DNA of 64,000 nt from Neoechinorhynchus agilis (taxonomy: Eukaryota > Acanthocephala). The DNA is taken from assembly GCA_051530055.1 (NCBI GenBank), contig CM121341.1:16244001-16308000 (forward strand), written 5' to 3'. Below the pieces are notes generated by a model. It did not search any database. It was not told the origin of the DNA and saw nothing but the letters and a program-made list of their open reading frames with translations. The position numbers were made by a program, and so were the translations under genes. Below are positions 21,023 to 33,780 of the stretch, piece by piece (position 1 is the first letter of the stretch; each line of letters opens with the position of its first letter).

Positions 21023-22934
21023 ATGTTGCCATCTGATGAAAGGGCAGTTTCAATTCAAATGACAAATGAACCATACCTGACAACTCTAAACTCTCAATCA
21101 ACATCACGTGAGGGGTTCTTGAGTTTCATAGGTTTTACGTCTGGCTTGCAGGTGGACCGTGGCCGATATCCTTCTTCACATCAAAATACAAAAATGAGAA
21201 ATTCGATAAAAACGAAAATTCATCAAAGAAGATAAGGTATATGCTTTCTTTTCGTGATTGATTAGTTATATAATTTCAGAAAGTTTTATCGAAGACAGGA
21301 TGAACTTATTGAGGCGTTTGAGGATCTGTACAATACGATTGATGCTGATAACCATCTCGCTGCTAGTTTGCTGACAAAGGCAGTAGATAAATCGCAGCGA
21401 AAGGCAATTATCTACTCAAAGATAACCCTACTTCTTAATTTTATTCTCCTAATTGTGAAAATCGTTGCATCTGTTCGTTCTGGATCAATGACAGTGATCG
21501 GATCACTTATAGATAGTAGTGTTGATTTGGCATCAGGAATTGTCATGTGGTCAGTTCTTCGACTTATAAGGAAACGAGATCCTTTTCAATATCCACAAGG
21601 TTAAATATTTTGTTTTATCAATGAAATGACTTTCAATCGAAGGGCGGACAAGATTGGAACCCGTCGGTATTGTTGTCCTATGTTCCATAATGGCAGTCGC
21701 ATCAATCGAATTGATAATTCGATCAATCGATCGTATTGCGCAGTATATTCGTGGAACTGGGACAGATATTGTTATGGACATGTTCACCATTATTCTTATG
21801 GCGTTTACAATAGGTAAGTTTGCGGGGCGATTTTTAAAGGAATCTTGTACCGTGTATGATATTTCGTTGGAAAACTTTCGCCTTAATATAACAGTTTCTA
21901 ACACACGAGAATTTAATCTGTTCAGTATATGAAATATAAATGTTCATAAAACCTAAAAATGGATTTTGTAGATAGTAAAATCTAGTGCCTCTACCTCGAT
22001 TCTTAGCCTGAAAAGAAAATCGAATTTTGATTAAAAATTCGATAATATTTTGGAATGGACCTTCGATTTTAACTAAATGGGATGTCTTGTATATTATCCT
22101 AATTCGCTTGCTCATCTTTAACTCCATCTCAATAGCTTGGTAATATGTTTGCTCTCTGATAAGATCTACATCTTGAAATTTTAAGGATGTTTCATACGAA
22201 TGCTTGATATACCCGTAAATCTCGTGGACTTTATTTGGTGAAAGCAAATAAGCACAAATTAGTGACGATATTTGGGTTCCTTTTTACAGTATAATAAGTG
22301 CTCTTACTTTATTTTATCTGCACCCAAAAATTATGTGCATTTAATTTCAAGTGCAATTGACTCTATCTTAAGCTTCCAAACTGATATTGGTGATATTTGG
22401 TAGAAAAAGCACCAGTCCGGCCACCAAAGCCGTCGTCTTGGACAACAGGAACGACGTGTTTTCGAATTCGGCCGCGCTCACATTCGGCCTTATTGGCGCC
22501 TATGCGTGGAAGTTCATAGATCCGATCGGAGCCATACTTGCTGCTGTTTATATATTTTATACATGGGCAAAGCGTGGGTTGGGTAAGTGTGTTTATTACA
22601 ATCGTCTATTCTAATTGTATGCATGCTAGAAACGACAAAGTCGCTGGTCGGTAGGACAGCTGACCCATACTTTCTGCAGAAAATTTCGTTTATATGTCTA
22701 TATCACAGTTCAGATATAAAATATTTGGAGACTGTCCGAGCATTCCACATTGGAACTAACTACCTCGTAGAAGTTGACATTGTTTTAGAAGAATCAATGG
22801 AACTGAAGACAGCCCACGATATTGGGGAATCTTTACAACAAAAGTTGGAACTGCTGCCGGACACTGAAAGGGCGTTTGTACACTTAGATTATAATTTTGT
22901 CCATAATCCTTCTACCGAGCATAAATTTGTATGA
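21023..22934 (+). CDS. Cation diffusion facilitator, Mn-type (plant MTP-like)
   Basis: Exons: 21023-21107, 21152-21236, 21280-21599, 21643-21813, about 22290-22440 onward to 22582 (with one intron inside), and 22630-22934. Introns of 44, 43 and 43 nt keep the frame. The cytosolic N-terminus has KFYRRQDELIEAFEDL. TM2 carries DSSVD and TM5 carries DNRND; this DxxxD pair is typical of manganese-selective CDF proteins, whereas zinc transporters have HxxxD. QYPQGRTRLEP and DPIGAILAAVYIFYTWAK are family hallmarks, and the C-terminal cytoplasmic domain ends VHLDYNFVHNPS. Role: proton-coupled export of metal into organelles or out of the cell. The ATG directly follows ttattgtag, a 3' splice site. Confidence 0.88.
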
Positions 22935-23087
22935 TGTGTGAGGATACCGGGCATTCTTCACAAGCGCTCAACGATTTTATAAAAATTACAAATAAAATTA
23001 TTTCAGTTTCATATTTGTCAAATAAACGACTAATTCCAAATTCATTGAGTAATTTGATCATATTTGATACATGCCCTAGAGACAGCG

Positions 23088-23488
23088 TGCGGGAAGCTCA
23101 GTTTGGTTCTCCGGATAACTACAAGATTATCTGGTCTCAGAGGAGAGGTTACGCTCGTCTTGCCATCGAGGCAGACTGCCCACTCTTGATTCTTTTTACG
23201 TCCAACTGCAGAGAAGTGGCACGGAGTCCATGTGGATTGCGAACAAGTAGGCTATTGCGGTGGATTTACGAAAAGACTCGTCTTCCTGTTATTCCACTTT
23301 TCGGTCTATTTCCAGTTAAACTGATCAGCCACATATTGGATCCGATTTATCCAAAAGAATACGACCACGATGAGCTGAAGCTGGACGCTGCAGTACGGAC
23401 CAAGTTGAGATGGATGGTTTCTCGGCATCAAAAGCGAATTCCGGGATCGATTCTTGGTTCAATAATCGATCGAATGTACTTCTATTGA
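23088..23488 (+). pseudogene. Truncated acyltransferase copy (3' half only)
   Basis: Encodes VREAQFGSPDNYKIIWSQ and onward to the C-terminus, nearly identical to the second half of the TMEM68-like gene at 11087-11977. The catalytic HX4D block and membrane anchor are missing. The frame opens upstream into unrelated sequence. It is a by-product of the smaller inverted duplication. Confidence 0.88.
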
Positions 23489-24480
23489 TGTGCGCCGATG
23501 AGTGATTTGTTTTTTTATGTAATAGAGAGCTTTGTGCTGCAAAGTCCTACAACGAGAGGTTCCTGATTTATTTGATAATTTTAGATGGGAAAAGCATGCA
23601 AGCTTATGGTATGCGGCTTAAAGCAGTAGGAAAAAGTTATATGCTCAATGTTCTGTCTTATGGAACGATACCAACAACGGTTGGTTTATTTTTTCCAAGC
23701 GGAATTTCTGCTAAAACGCATAAAGCCATATTTTCCCACATTGGAGCACACTTACGTAACTCTGTTGGACAAGGAATCGGGCCTTGAAGCTCGACTTTGT
23801 TACACCCATGGACTTGTGAGTGTGCCAGTGAGTAAATTTGAAACCAACGAAAGGATTGTCTGATTTCAGTCAGGATCTAACGCTGAACTCTCTACTGATT
23901 TTTTGCATATGAATGTCTGTGACGCGATCCCTGTACTTTTGCATGCGATGTACGTTAGTCTTTTCGAGACTGACCAGGCGCGTAAATTCTTGTAAAGGGA
24001 ATCGTCTTAGTCTATCGAGCTGGTAACATGGAATCTCTTCATCAAATTCAAAATTTTACCCTTTACGTTGAATGTCTATTGCGCACCAAGAATGCAAAGA
24101 AGGAAGTGGTTTTTGCTCATTTATCCCAGGATACATTTTTCAGTATTTGATTTTTAGGCGGTGCGGTACATGGTGTTGGGTATTCAATGGGACGAAGAAG
24201 ACGATTGTCACGATACGAGGGATCTTGCACAGGCTTGGAAGGCAAGTGAAGAAAATATTCGTGAGTTTATGTGTACCAAAATGATTAATCCCACCAATTT
24301 GCGATTGCAGTGCTTTGGAAAGAAATTTTGTTAAACGACACGGAAAGTCTTCGGGAATCATTCGCGATCTTTGCCAAAGAGATTTGTGTACCCCAAAGTC
24401 GGTGCTTTTATCTTCGAACACTAATCTTTACCTTTGAATATAAAGGTCGAAGTGGATTTGCGATTAGGCCGAGAAAACGT
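23088..24480. repeat. Smaller inverted duplication, arm B'
   Basis: Reverse complement of 10109-11489 with scattered substitutions and small indels. A truncated tRNA-Val relic lies about 130 bp beyond its outer end. Confidence 0.9.
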
Positions 24481-24483
24481 TAA
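23585..24483 (+). pseudogene. kappaB-Ras pseudogene with P-loop frameshift
   Basis: All six exons of the 10105-10992 gene are present, including the 45-nt micro-exon and the terminal PRKR-stop. One A is lost from the run of four in the codons for GLKAVGK, so the frame from the ATG breaks inside the P-loop (TTA AAG CAG TAG). Other changes include an insertion at the exon 2 donor and several substitutions. Unless an upstream start is used, no functional GTPase can be made. Confidence 0.82.
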
Positions 24484-24613
24484 ATATTGCAATAAACTGA
24501 TGACAATTTCCTTTACCACTCCAAAAGGTTGCAGCTATCTAATGCTTTCACACTTGAATCTGTATAAAGAACCGGGTCTTCCTTGTACACAGAAATTTTT
24601 CCGCACAAAATAA

Positions 24614-24660
24614 TTGCCTAACACGCAAAAGGTCCCCAGTTTTTCGAGCCCGAACGGAAG
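24614..24660 (+). pseudogene. tRNA-Val relic (3' half)
   Basis: GCCTAACACGCAAAAGGTCC keeps the AAC anticodon loop and variable region of tRNA-Val. The T arm is damaged (an extra TTT before CGAGC) and the 5' half is missing. It sits beside the breakpoint of the smaller inverted duplication and 220 bp before an intact tRNA-Val. Confidence 0.7.
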
Positions 24661-24877
24661 GCGCTCATCACAATACGTTAGTGTATAACGCAAAGGCAAC
24701 ATTTGTGATCGAACGCCGCCTTCCATATCAGTGATTTGCTGGATCTTTCCAATCGACGCATTCCACTTTCAATCCGCCGCTGTTTTGAACGTTGCATTTC
24801 GTCGACATCTTTCGATGACAGTTGATTTGGACTTCTATTTAAATAACATTTACTTAATGAAGCTCACCTATAATTGA

Positions 24878-24950
24878 GTTTCCGTGGTGTAGTGGTTATC
24901 ACGTCTGCCTAACACGCAGAAGGTCCCCAGTTCGAGCCTGGGCGGAAACA
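24878..24950 (+). tRNA. tRNA-Val (anticodon AAC)
   Basis: The cloverleaf runs from GTTTCCGTGG to GGCGGAAAC plus A, with D-loop GTAGTGG, loop CCTAACACG and T arm GTTCGAG. It is identical in its body to the 7456-7528 gene but lacks the downstream repeat unit. Confidence 0.96.
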
Positions 24951-25865
24951 ATAAATTGTTCGATTCCTATAAAATGAGTTAATGCAAAAGCGACTTTTGT
25001 CCGTTTAATTAAATGTTCCACGAGCAATAACGCGGATTAAGCACGAGTTATCACTTTTCGTCGTTTTCGTTGAGATTTTTAGACTTTCGTTCAAAGGTGT
25101 GCAGCGTTTTTGATGAATAAGGCATTTATCATAGGTTTATGAGTATGAGTTTCACTCGTGGTTAAGTGAGAAATGGGAATGTCGCATTTGCCTAAACATT
25201 TAAGTCGAGATCATAATGAAAGCCAGCGAGCCAAAAATGAACTCCGTATTTTTTCACGAAAGGTAATTCGCAGTTTAAAAAAGATGAAATACCTTTTCGG
25301 TGTAGTGAATGAAAAATTGAATTTTTCGTAACTATTTCGGCGCTTATAATAATAGGGAAATCGATTTTGTGAACTTGGGTTTATTCTCGACGAGCCTATG
25401 AATCAAAATTTAATAGGCTTTAAGTCTTATTAAAAAATTAAATGTTTTCGATAGTATAGATTTGAAAGTACTCTCGGAAATTGTGACAAGGTATTGAATA
25501 ATATGAAGCAATGAGGAAGTGGCGTCACGATAACTAAAAAATGCTTGATGCAGAGCGAAAGTATCGTTTCTCGTTAAGTCAATAATTTTTTAAGTGAAAG
25601 TTACTTGGAAAAATTTTGCCGAAGGAAATAATATTATATTAAGTGGTTTAAAAGTGTGCGACCTTCATGCCGATAACAGTCTTCAAACAAATAAGAATAG
25701 AAATCAACTGCGTCTTCCAAATAGCTGATTTATAAAAGGATATGTCGGGCGATAAAAACCTTAATAACTTGAAGTTGTGGTTCTTATACAAAGGCGAAAG
25801 TCATTTTGTAGTTTAAGTCGAATGCAAAGCTTAGATTTAGCTTTAACAATCTCGTTTTAATTTAG
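24951..25865. other. Intergenic, no feature recognised
   Basis: AT-rich sequence between the tRNA and the nucleoside transporter. I could not identify the first exon or promoter of the downstream gene here. Confidence 0.5.
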
Positions 25866-28526
25866 CTCTATCGTTGATGTTCCATTGGATGAAGAAAATT
25901 ACATGGAAACACGCGTTTTTCAAGAAGATCTTGATGGAATTTCATTTGAGGTCAATGACAGGAAACCGAATTTAATAGGGAAATTCCTCCAGAAAAGCAG
26001 AGAAAAGGTTTCCGGGTTTCGTGATCAAACGGTATGAATGCAAGTATATAACCCACTATCGATAAACCTCAGCGTAGAAATGGCTAAGGCCTGCTATACT
26101 TGTGGCGTGCGTTATTGGTTACATTATCTACTTTGCATTTGCAATGAGTAAACAGTACGGAAAATATCCATTTCCTTTTCCAAATGGAAACTATAGTAAG
26201 CGATTAAATTCATTTGAACTTGCCACTCAAGTGAACTTTTAGTACTTTTTATTCTTACTATGATTGTCCTTATATTTATTTTATGGTCGATAATAGTGCC
26301 CAGGCTTAATCGGCGATATAATATGGATATAAAAATAAAAAAGTACATTGGAGCACATCCGAATCGATTTAAATGGACACTCGTGTAAGCGATAAGGCAC
26401 AAAATATGCTTAGTTGTTCCGTCTACACTATGTAGATCCATATATTCTTTATGGGCCCTCGTGACATTGACGATGGCAATACTCATTCTTGTCGATTCAA
26501 AACAAGCCAGCAATCTACAATCAGTTCTTGGAATCGTCCTCCTTCCATTACTTACCTATTTAACATCCTTAAGGCCATCGATGGTGATATTGAGCTTTTA
26601 AAGTTCGTGCAAACAAATTCATGTTTAGGCAAGAATTCGTATCGTATTCGCTGGAATGGCACTTCAATTCTGGATGGGACTTTTTGTCCTTAGAACAAAA
26701 TTCGGATTTGATTTGGTTCAATGGATAGCCGGCAGGGTTACTCTGTTTTTGGATTTCTCCATACATGGTGCGGAATTCGTTTATGGCGACATTTTCGCGA
26801 TACGATCATTTATTCTACCGGTTTGAGCATGCAAGATCCGATTGAAGACTAACAGTTAGCTGTTTAGGTAACATCGATCATTATATTTTTGAGTTCAATT
26901 GTCAGTGTACTTTATTATTGGGGTGCTATGCAATGGATAATATTAAAATTAGCTTATCTTAGCACAATGTTTCTTATCTTCTGGCTTATACTGGAAAAAG
27001 ATTCTGAATTTCTCGCTCCTGTAAGCTTTTATCGTCACCAGCGTTATCCTCGTGATAAATTATTATTCCACTTGCAAGTAACATTTGAATAGAGATTTTA
27101 AGAGCTTATGCATAGCGATTCCTTGAACTCCTCAAATTTTTGAAAAAGATGAGAACACTATTGTCGTATAACCATGGTGGTTGGTGTATCAGTGGTCGAA
27201 GCGGTTGGTGCAGCCGCAAACATCTTTCTTGGACAAGTATGATGCTGTGCATGTAAAAAAGCATTTAAAACCTTGATTGCTTCTTAGACTGAAGCACCGT
27301 TACTGATAAAACCTTACCTTGAATACGTTACACCATCGGAGTTCCATGCTTTAATGACGGCAGGATTTGCGTCGGTCTCTGGATCAGTTCTGGGTGGATA
27401 TATATCGGTCGGGGTAAGTGATTGACCAATTTACTATCCAGCTCCGTTCAAAGTCTACCAAAGGTTGACGCGACTCACTTGATAACAGCCTGCTTCATGG
27501 TGGCACCCGGTGCATTAGCAATGGCAAACCTTTCATATCCCGAAGACTTAAAATCAAAAGCTACTTCGGATATGATAAAGGAATTTAAAGTAGAGTAAGT
27601 ATAAAATTGATTCCTCGCGCCAATGGGTCATTATTCGTCCTAGTTCAAGCGTTGCAAACATTTTTGAAGCAGCTCTTCAAGGAGCAGTATCTGCTCTTTT
27701 TCTCTGTGGAGCCATATTGGCTAGTCTTATCGCAACAACGTCGATTTTATACCTTTTGGACTCTTTGGTAATGTGGTTCTTCAGCATGGTCAACCAAGAT
27801 CATGTAAGCTTCCAGGTATATCCTATTTTACTCGAAGCGCCTTGAATAACGCTTTAAAATAAGGTCATAATTGGTTACTTGTTTTTTCCTTTTGCGTTCA
27901 TCATCGGCATTCATCCAAGGGACTGTCTCGTCGCTGGACGACTATTCGGTCTCAAAACTTTTTTGAATGAGGTAAGACCCACTTGGATCGAATTGGAAAA
28001 TATTTCGTCAGCTTTTGTGTTTTAGTTCATCGCGTTCGAACAGCTTGTGGATATTCAGAATCTCAGAAATGACTTGATTTCAAACAACACATTTTCGGCC
28101 TATTATTGTGGCCAGACGCATTTACCAAGTAAAACTTTAATGCTATGGAATGTGAGTATTACTAAAGGGTTTTTAAAAATACAGGGGATAATGGCATAAT
28201 CATTTTTTGCGATTGGCACCAAACTGCTCTAATATCCATTTCCGTTCCGCAGAGCAAATGTTTCTATTGATTTTATCTAAAAGAAGAAACCCAATTTCTA
28301 ATTCTAATATTTTTTATAATTTCAGCAAAAATCGATCGTCGTTATGACGTACGCCTTATGTGGATTTGCTAATTTCGCTTCCGTGGGCATTCAAATCGGC
28401 GGATTGACCGCTCTCGCACCTAAGCGCAAGAAGACGATTTCCGTATACGTCTTAAGGGCAATGCTTACTGGCATTGTTGCCAATCTACTGAATGCTTCTT
28501 TATCAGGCAAGTATATCATGTTTTAG
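25866..28526 (+). CDS. SLC28-like: Concentrative nucleoside transporter (SLC28/CNT)
   Basis: About a dozen small exons separated by introns of roughly 40-150 nt. The cytosolic N-terminal exon ends at 26031; its first in-frame ATG is 25903. Then come membrane exons with [40 protein letters not shown] and the gate/core region [10 protein letters not shown] / [60 protein letters not shown] and [20 protein letters not shown] follow. The core motifs equate to ESVVAAGNIFVGQTESPLL, MTAGFSTIAGSVL and GFAN..SIGI of the CNT family. CNTs import nucleosides with Na+ or H+. The last exon could end at 28526 (...[15 protein letters not shown]) or splice onward at SLSG. The 5' exon may be incomplete. Confidence 0.88.
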
Positions 28527-29190
28527 AAAAGATTTTAAAAACGTCGTTTGTTTGAAAGGTTTATTATATAAACCGACAGGAACTGATGTTATTGATTGTT
28601 CAATGTTTCCGAATACAACTGAATTTACATTTTGAACCGATAGTGCGCTCATTGTTGAGAATATTCGAGAATAAAACATTTTGTAAGTGGAAATCTACTG
28701 TTAAGAAACTTGAAGCTAACAGACATTTTGTTAAAACGTATTTTTAAAAGTTTTCTGTCTCTCAAAATAACGTCTACTAATTCAAAGATCCAGTTTGCGA
28801 CAAACATTGAGATCCACCAGCACACGTATTCATCGGTATTTCACAATTTCAAACAGACAGCGACGTCGTCTATCAATATCGAGTCTATATGTAGATGATG
28901 TGGTTGACGATATAAACTGTGTAATATCGACGAGCATATTTGCAGGCGGATTTAAATGTTTAGCTCAAATTTAGTATTCTGAAGAAATTGTCTATTAAAG
29001 AATTTGATACAGCGCTAAATCGCCTTATTTAAGGATGGGATTCTAGTGAACTTACGAACAGTAACCAGCAATCGACTTCATGGGCAAATATCGAATTCAA
29101 TCCAGTAATATTTTTATAAAAAAATTGGTATCTCTATTAGACTCCGAATGTTCTTGCTCCAAAAAAAGAATGAAAAATAATAACACGTTT
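28527..29190. other. Intergenic, no feature recognised
   Basis: Only short frames without similarity. The 3' limit of the transporter gene could extend a little into this stretch. Confidence 0.45.
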
Positions 29191-29438
29191 TATTGTTTAA
29201 AGTAGAGGGACAATGCATCTCTGGGGCCTTATGAATACTCGAACTCGCGAACACTCGAGTTCTGATAAGTTCCATGAATATGGTTGTTTATCTTGGAGTG
29301 GATGGCGTGAGAGATTTTGCTAGGGTCTTTCCTGTGGTCCATTTCGGTGTGCAGTATGGAAAAATCGGAGGTGGTAGATGGAGTTGCGAGATATAGGAGT
29401 CCAATGGGCCAAGTTTGCGTTTTTGTGTACATAGCCAT
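29191..29438 (-). CDS. Possible small protein or terminal exon with poly(A) signal
   Basis: A 69-codon minus-strand frame (stop at 29229, ATG at 29438) is followed about 35 nt later by AATAAA. The 55-60 nt around the stop and poly(A) signal resemble a segment at about 39548-39605, also in minus orientation. I recognise no domain in the product. It may be a terminal exon, a retrocopy end or chance. Confidence 0.3.
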
Positions 29439-30169
29439 TGTTGTCGCCCTGAATCGTTTTTACGGTTTTCTAAGCACCTGCAAACACAAATTTGCCAGGC
29501 GATTCATTGTCCAGTAATAAGCTGATCAAATAAAGCCGTTTAAATAGATCGCGAAAACTGTATTAGACGGCACAAATAAGTATTTCCCAGTTAATCAGGG
29601 TTAACCTACGACATACTTAAGAAATGAAGGGTATTTACAACAAAAAATGGACTGTCACAATTTAAAATACTAAAAATGAGCTCAGAACGTAGCAAGTCTT
29701 AAACACGTAACTGAATCAACATGGATAAAGTCAATTTTTCGAAATTCATGTTAAGTTCAGTTTTCTTGAATGCTAGATCTTAAACGTTGTAAGAGTAGAA
29801 ATGTAATCGCATCGTAATTCGCACAAATGAACCCTGCTTAAAATAGCAATTCTCAAGAACGCTTCATTGAATAACCATGCACTAATTCTAAAAGAGAATA
29901 TACAACTCAAGAAACAGATCAAAATTCATATCGATTCAAGTCCAGATGACATTTTTCTGCTTGAACAAAGTGAGCTAAAGAAAACGTGTAAATGCAGAAA
30001 ATACAGATAGGCAGAAAAATTAACAAGCATTCTATTGTATGAACACACGTTTAATTGCTTTCTCGACTCAAAAGTGAATTTCGAATCTACTGATAATGCC
30101 CTTCCTCTACATGCCTTTATTCAATGTTGGTCTAATGTTTTGATCCATCACTTGAGATCACTACTGACT
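29439..30169. other. Intergenic, no feature recognised
   Basis: No recognisable gene or repeat. It contains the 3' flank of the pyruvate-kinase-like gene. Confidence 0.45.
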
Positions 30170-31891
30170 TTAATCGTATTTTTTATGGTATTCTTGAGCA
30201 ACTCTTTTAAACTTCACAACTTTGACATTAAAAGTTTCTTTGAACGCAAGATCGGGTCTAACGATAACGATATCATCATTTTCCAGAAGATGACATTGTG
30301 TTTGGCCGTATGTGGCACCGAGCCATGCCATTGCTTTAATTTGATGAAGTATATCTGTTGACGGGTTTAAAATTTGTTCATTAACCCATAAAGACCGACA
30401 TCCTCGGTAGAGAAAACATCTCCTACACGTGTGAACATCTTTGGATATCCATACCAGTAATGCCGGTGGTCGATATTTACAAATCGCTTGCATTAATTTC
30501 TTATCACTGTTTTCTTTATCAACCACAATAATCAATCTTGCAGTCGATTCAATAGTTGCTTCAACAATAGATAATGCTAGTACTTCAGATTCACCCATAT
30601 TACCCGGTACTCTAAAAAAGAGCACTGAATTAATGAACATTTGATGCAATTGGCATCGCTGTGCTTCATGGGCAATGGCGTCCAGTTGCTTCAAAGTATC
30701 CAATGGTCGATCTCCAAATGCGGATGTATACCCAAGCAGAACACCGTCACAGCCGTCCAGGACTGCGTATGCCACATCGCAAATCTCAGCCCGAGTTGGA
30801 ATCTCAAAGAACACCATACTGTGAAGAATGTCCCCTGAACAAATTATCGGTTTTCCTGCAATGTTGCAACAAGCCGTCAGACGTTTTTGAATGGTGTTTT
30901 GGCGGAATATATGAGTGAGGCTGGTAAGTTTTCGTCGGTCACAAATAATACCATCAACGAAGGGTAAAATTAATTGAATATCAATCACTGCTTGCTTACT
31001 TGTAACTTTCAAAAACAACAGCGGTTTGTAGCCGTGGTCGTTTTCCTGCGCTTTAATTTTAATTGATACATCCTTAGCGAACGTAAAACTATGAATGCAA
31101 TCGGTTATTATTGCGTCCGGGCTTAATTTAAAAGCTTGAAGTATCACATCTATATCTCTGTCATCTTCTAAATGCAGATGAGTAAAGTCCTGCTCGAGAA
31201 CGGGTAGAAGGGATTCGGCGCACTTTGTCACAACGCACTCTATCATCTCTGACTGCTGTTCACATTCACATAGACGTTGAACGAGAATCTCGAGTCTCCC
31301 CAATTGCAATAATTCGTTCTTATTAACGAAGAAAAGACTTTCTTGGACGTACAGTCGAGGAAGATCTACTGTTTCGAAACATTTACACACTCCGAATTGT
31401 TTACTGAGACTTGAGGATACAAGGACATGCCCTGTTTCTTTGATTCCACAAAGAGCATCTTCTTCCAATTGAGTGCAGGAGACGTCCAATCCTATAGCTA
31501 CCTCGGTTTTCTGATCTTGAGACGCCAGACGTATTGTCTTTAGAACACTTTAATGGTAGTAAAGCAATTGCTTTAAATTATCAAAAGCAAACATAACGTG
31601 CAATATTCCATAAACTACCAAGAGCACATTTAGACTTGAAGAAATCTACCAGTTTAGATGACTATTAAAGTGCATTTTTAAATGTTCATCACGTTGCTTA
31701 CTGTTATAGTCAACAACAAATAATCTTGCGCCAGCTTCTATTAATTCTTTAATTTTCCCCTGACTATTAGATGAAGGACCTACGGTTACTCCAAGGATAG
31801 CTTCGCGCGCAACTCTCGGGTCCCTAAAGACTTGAAGTTGACTTAAATGCTCAAGTTGATTTGCTGGCCGAGTTGGAATATTAGATTGCAT
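30170..31891 (-). CDS. Pyruvate-kinase-like protein, predicted catalytically inactive
   Basis: Two exons are visible. The first (31891 to about 31709) has NQLEHLSQLQVFRDPRV and ILGVTVGPSSNSQGKIKELI, matching the PK N-terminus. A donor (gtaagc) and an acceptor (attaaag near 31540) join it to a second exon ending at 30170. That exon has VAIGLDVSC (PK VAVALDTKG), CNIAGKPIICSGDILHSM (PK CNRAGKPVICATQMLESM), PTRAEICDVAYAVLDG and a C-domain with YRPPALLVW. Key residues are altered: the NFS of RLNFSHG, the TK of LDTKGPEIR, the metal-binding Glu of KIEN (here KVTS) and the Asp of ARGDLG (here DRRKLT). The lysine of KIEN is kept. The fold is probably retained without kinase activity. The product is about 500 residues, near the usual length. 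Confidence 0.85.
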
Positions 31892-33780
31892 TGAATCGCA
31901 TATATCGCTTTGGTCTTTCGGCAGAAATGTTGGCTTGTTTTCCTATTATTCAGAATGGGTATAAACATGCAATAGGATGTGTGATTGTGTTTCAGAAAAA
32001 TACCTTTTATATCGCATCTTCGGTCATTGATCAATTATTTTTTAATGTTTAAGATAATGACTTCAGAGTGTTTATCACGTTTGAGAGTTTTAATGCAAAC
32101 AGTGAGCTTCTCGTTTATTATTCATGAATTTGTGCGACAGCAAGGAATCGAGATTAACTAACTCTAATGCAAGCTACACATCTCCTTTCCGCAACTCACA
32201 ACAGTCAACGGGCTAACGAAATCTAAAGAGCCGAATTGCTAACTTTCTTAGATTATTTTGATCCCCGCATTAAAAACTTCTTATCAATGCTGAAATGAAT
32301 TAAAAAAATTCGGTCTGAGAAGTTTCCTATGCAAGTAATGTGCAGACGCTTATAGATGCATTAAGGTTGCTGTGGAGACCGACTTACTAGTTTGCTTATG
32401 TACTTTTTATATTTTATATAAAGATTACGCCTCTGCAAAATAGCTCAAGAGAGTTGTTGTGATCTTTGAGCATAAACTGAGTATTTATGGAACAACGATG
32501 CTTACTATAAGCGCATGACTTACTCGGTATATTGCATTATCGTTTAAGAAAATGCTGTGATAATTGAGCTACGACAATATTTTTGAAACTATAACTTTGA
32601 ATTATAAAGTATGATGTAGTCTGAATTGTCGTTAATTCAACCTTAAAGCCTAATTTTATTTTATAGTTCATAAATGATAAGCGAAGCGTGATTATATTTC
32701 AAAACTAAAACAATGATTAAGACTTTCGAAAGGCATTCAGTTAGGATATTGTACTTCAATTGTGGAAATAAATCACATTTTTCTCATCTCAAGATTGGTA
32801 TGGTATAAAATATTCATAATCAATTCTCTTTTTTTGTTGCAAATCGTCAAACCACCGTTCGTGCATTTAACTTTTTAAGTATTCAGCTATTTCTCACGGT
32901 CAATACAACGCTGAAGTGAAAATAGAAGGTAAAATTGTTAATCTGAAGTTTTAAATCACAAGGATTGTTAACCAACAAAAAACGTTTCAATCAGAATTCG
33001 CTTAGACTCGCCGTGTCAAGAATAAAAACGAAAATCCTACCCAATTATTGCTAACATTGATTGCAGTACTATGACCTATTTGTGCATTAGTACCATTCCC
33101 TCTTATAGCATTGCTCATTAGTGTCGTACGAAATCTTTGTATTCACCGCGGTGTTTAAACAACTACGCTTTTTCAGTATATAACTCAAGACAAGAATTGT
33201 ACGCGTTCTTTCTATAATACATCTCTTTTAAGCTCTTTAAACCGGTTTAAAGGAAATTGAAGTTAATCGCTTTCTCTTATCAATATTAGATTTGTAATGT
33301 GCTCAATTAGGGTTCATATCTATTTAGAACTTCAATGAGTACAGAAATGTATTACTTGCGTACTAACTATGAGGATCCAAAAATTGAAAATGTCTTATTC
33401 AGCTACGTAGTTTGTTTAATTCAAAAGAAGAATCTGTATAACTTTTGCCTTGCTTCATAATTTCCATCTACTTTGGAATCATTGAATATCTTCGCAGAAG
33501 CGCTGAACCGTCAGTTTAAAATGAGCATGTCTGAGGTAGCAAATTCCAGTAATGCAGACGATTTGCGCTCTAAATCGCAAATCGGCTACCATATAAAAGT
33601 TCTCCATAGAAACACAGACATCAATAATAGTATAATCCACAGGATTTTGCCGCGCCGGCGGATTCAATATCAATACTCTTCCCTAATGGTCCACGTAGAA
33701 CACTTTTTTGAAAGTTATATAAAACACACTTTATTTTACACAAAGTAGGTTTAAATTAAAAAGATCTTCTTCATAACTCA
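31892..33780. other. Intergenic, no feature recognised
   Basis: AT-rich; the longest frames are below 95 codons and have no recognisable motif. The promoter of the pyruvate-kinase-like gene is presumably at the left end. Confidence 0.45.
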
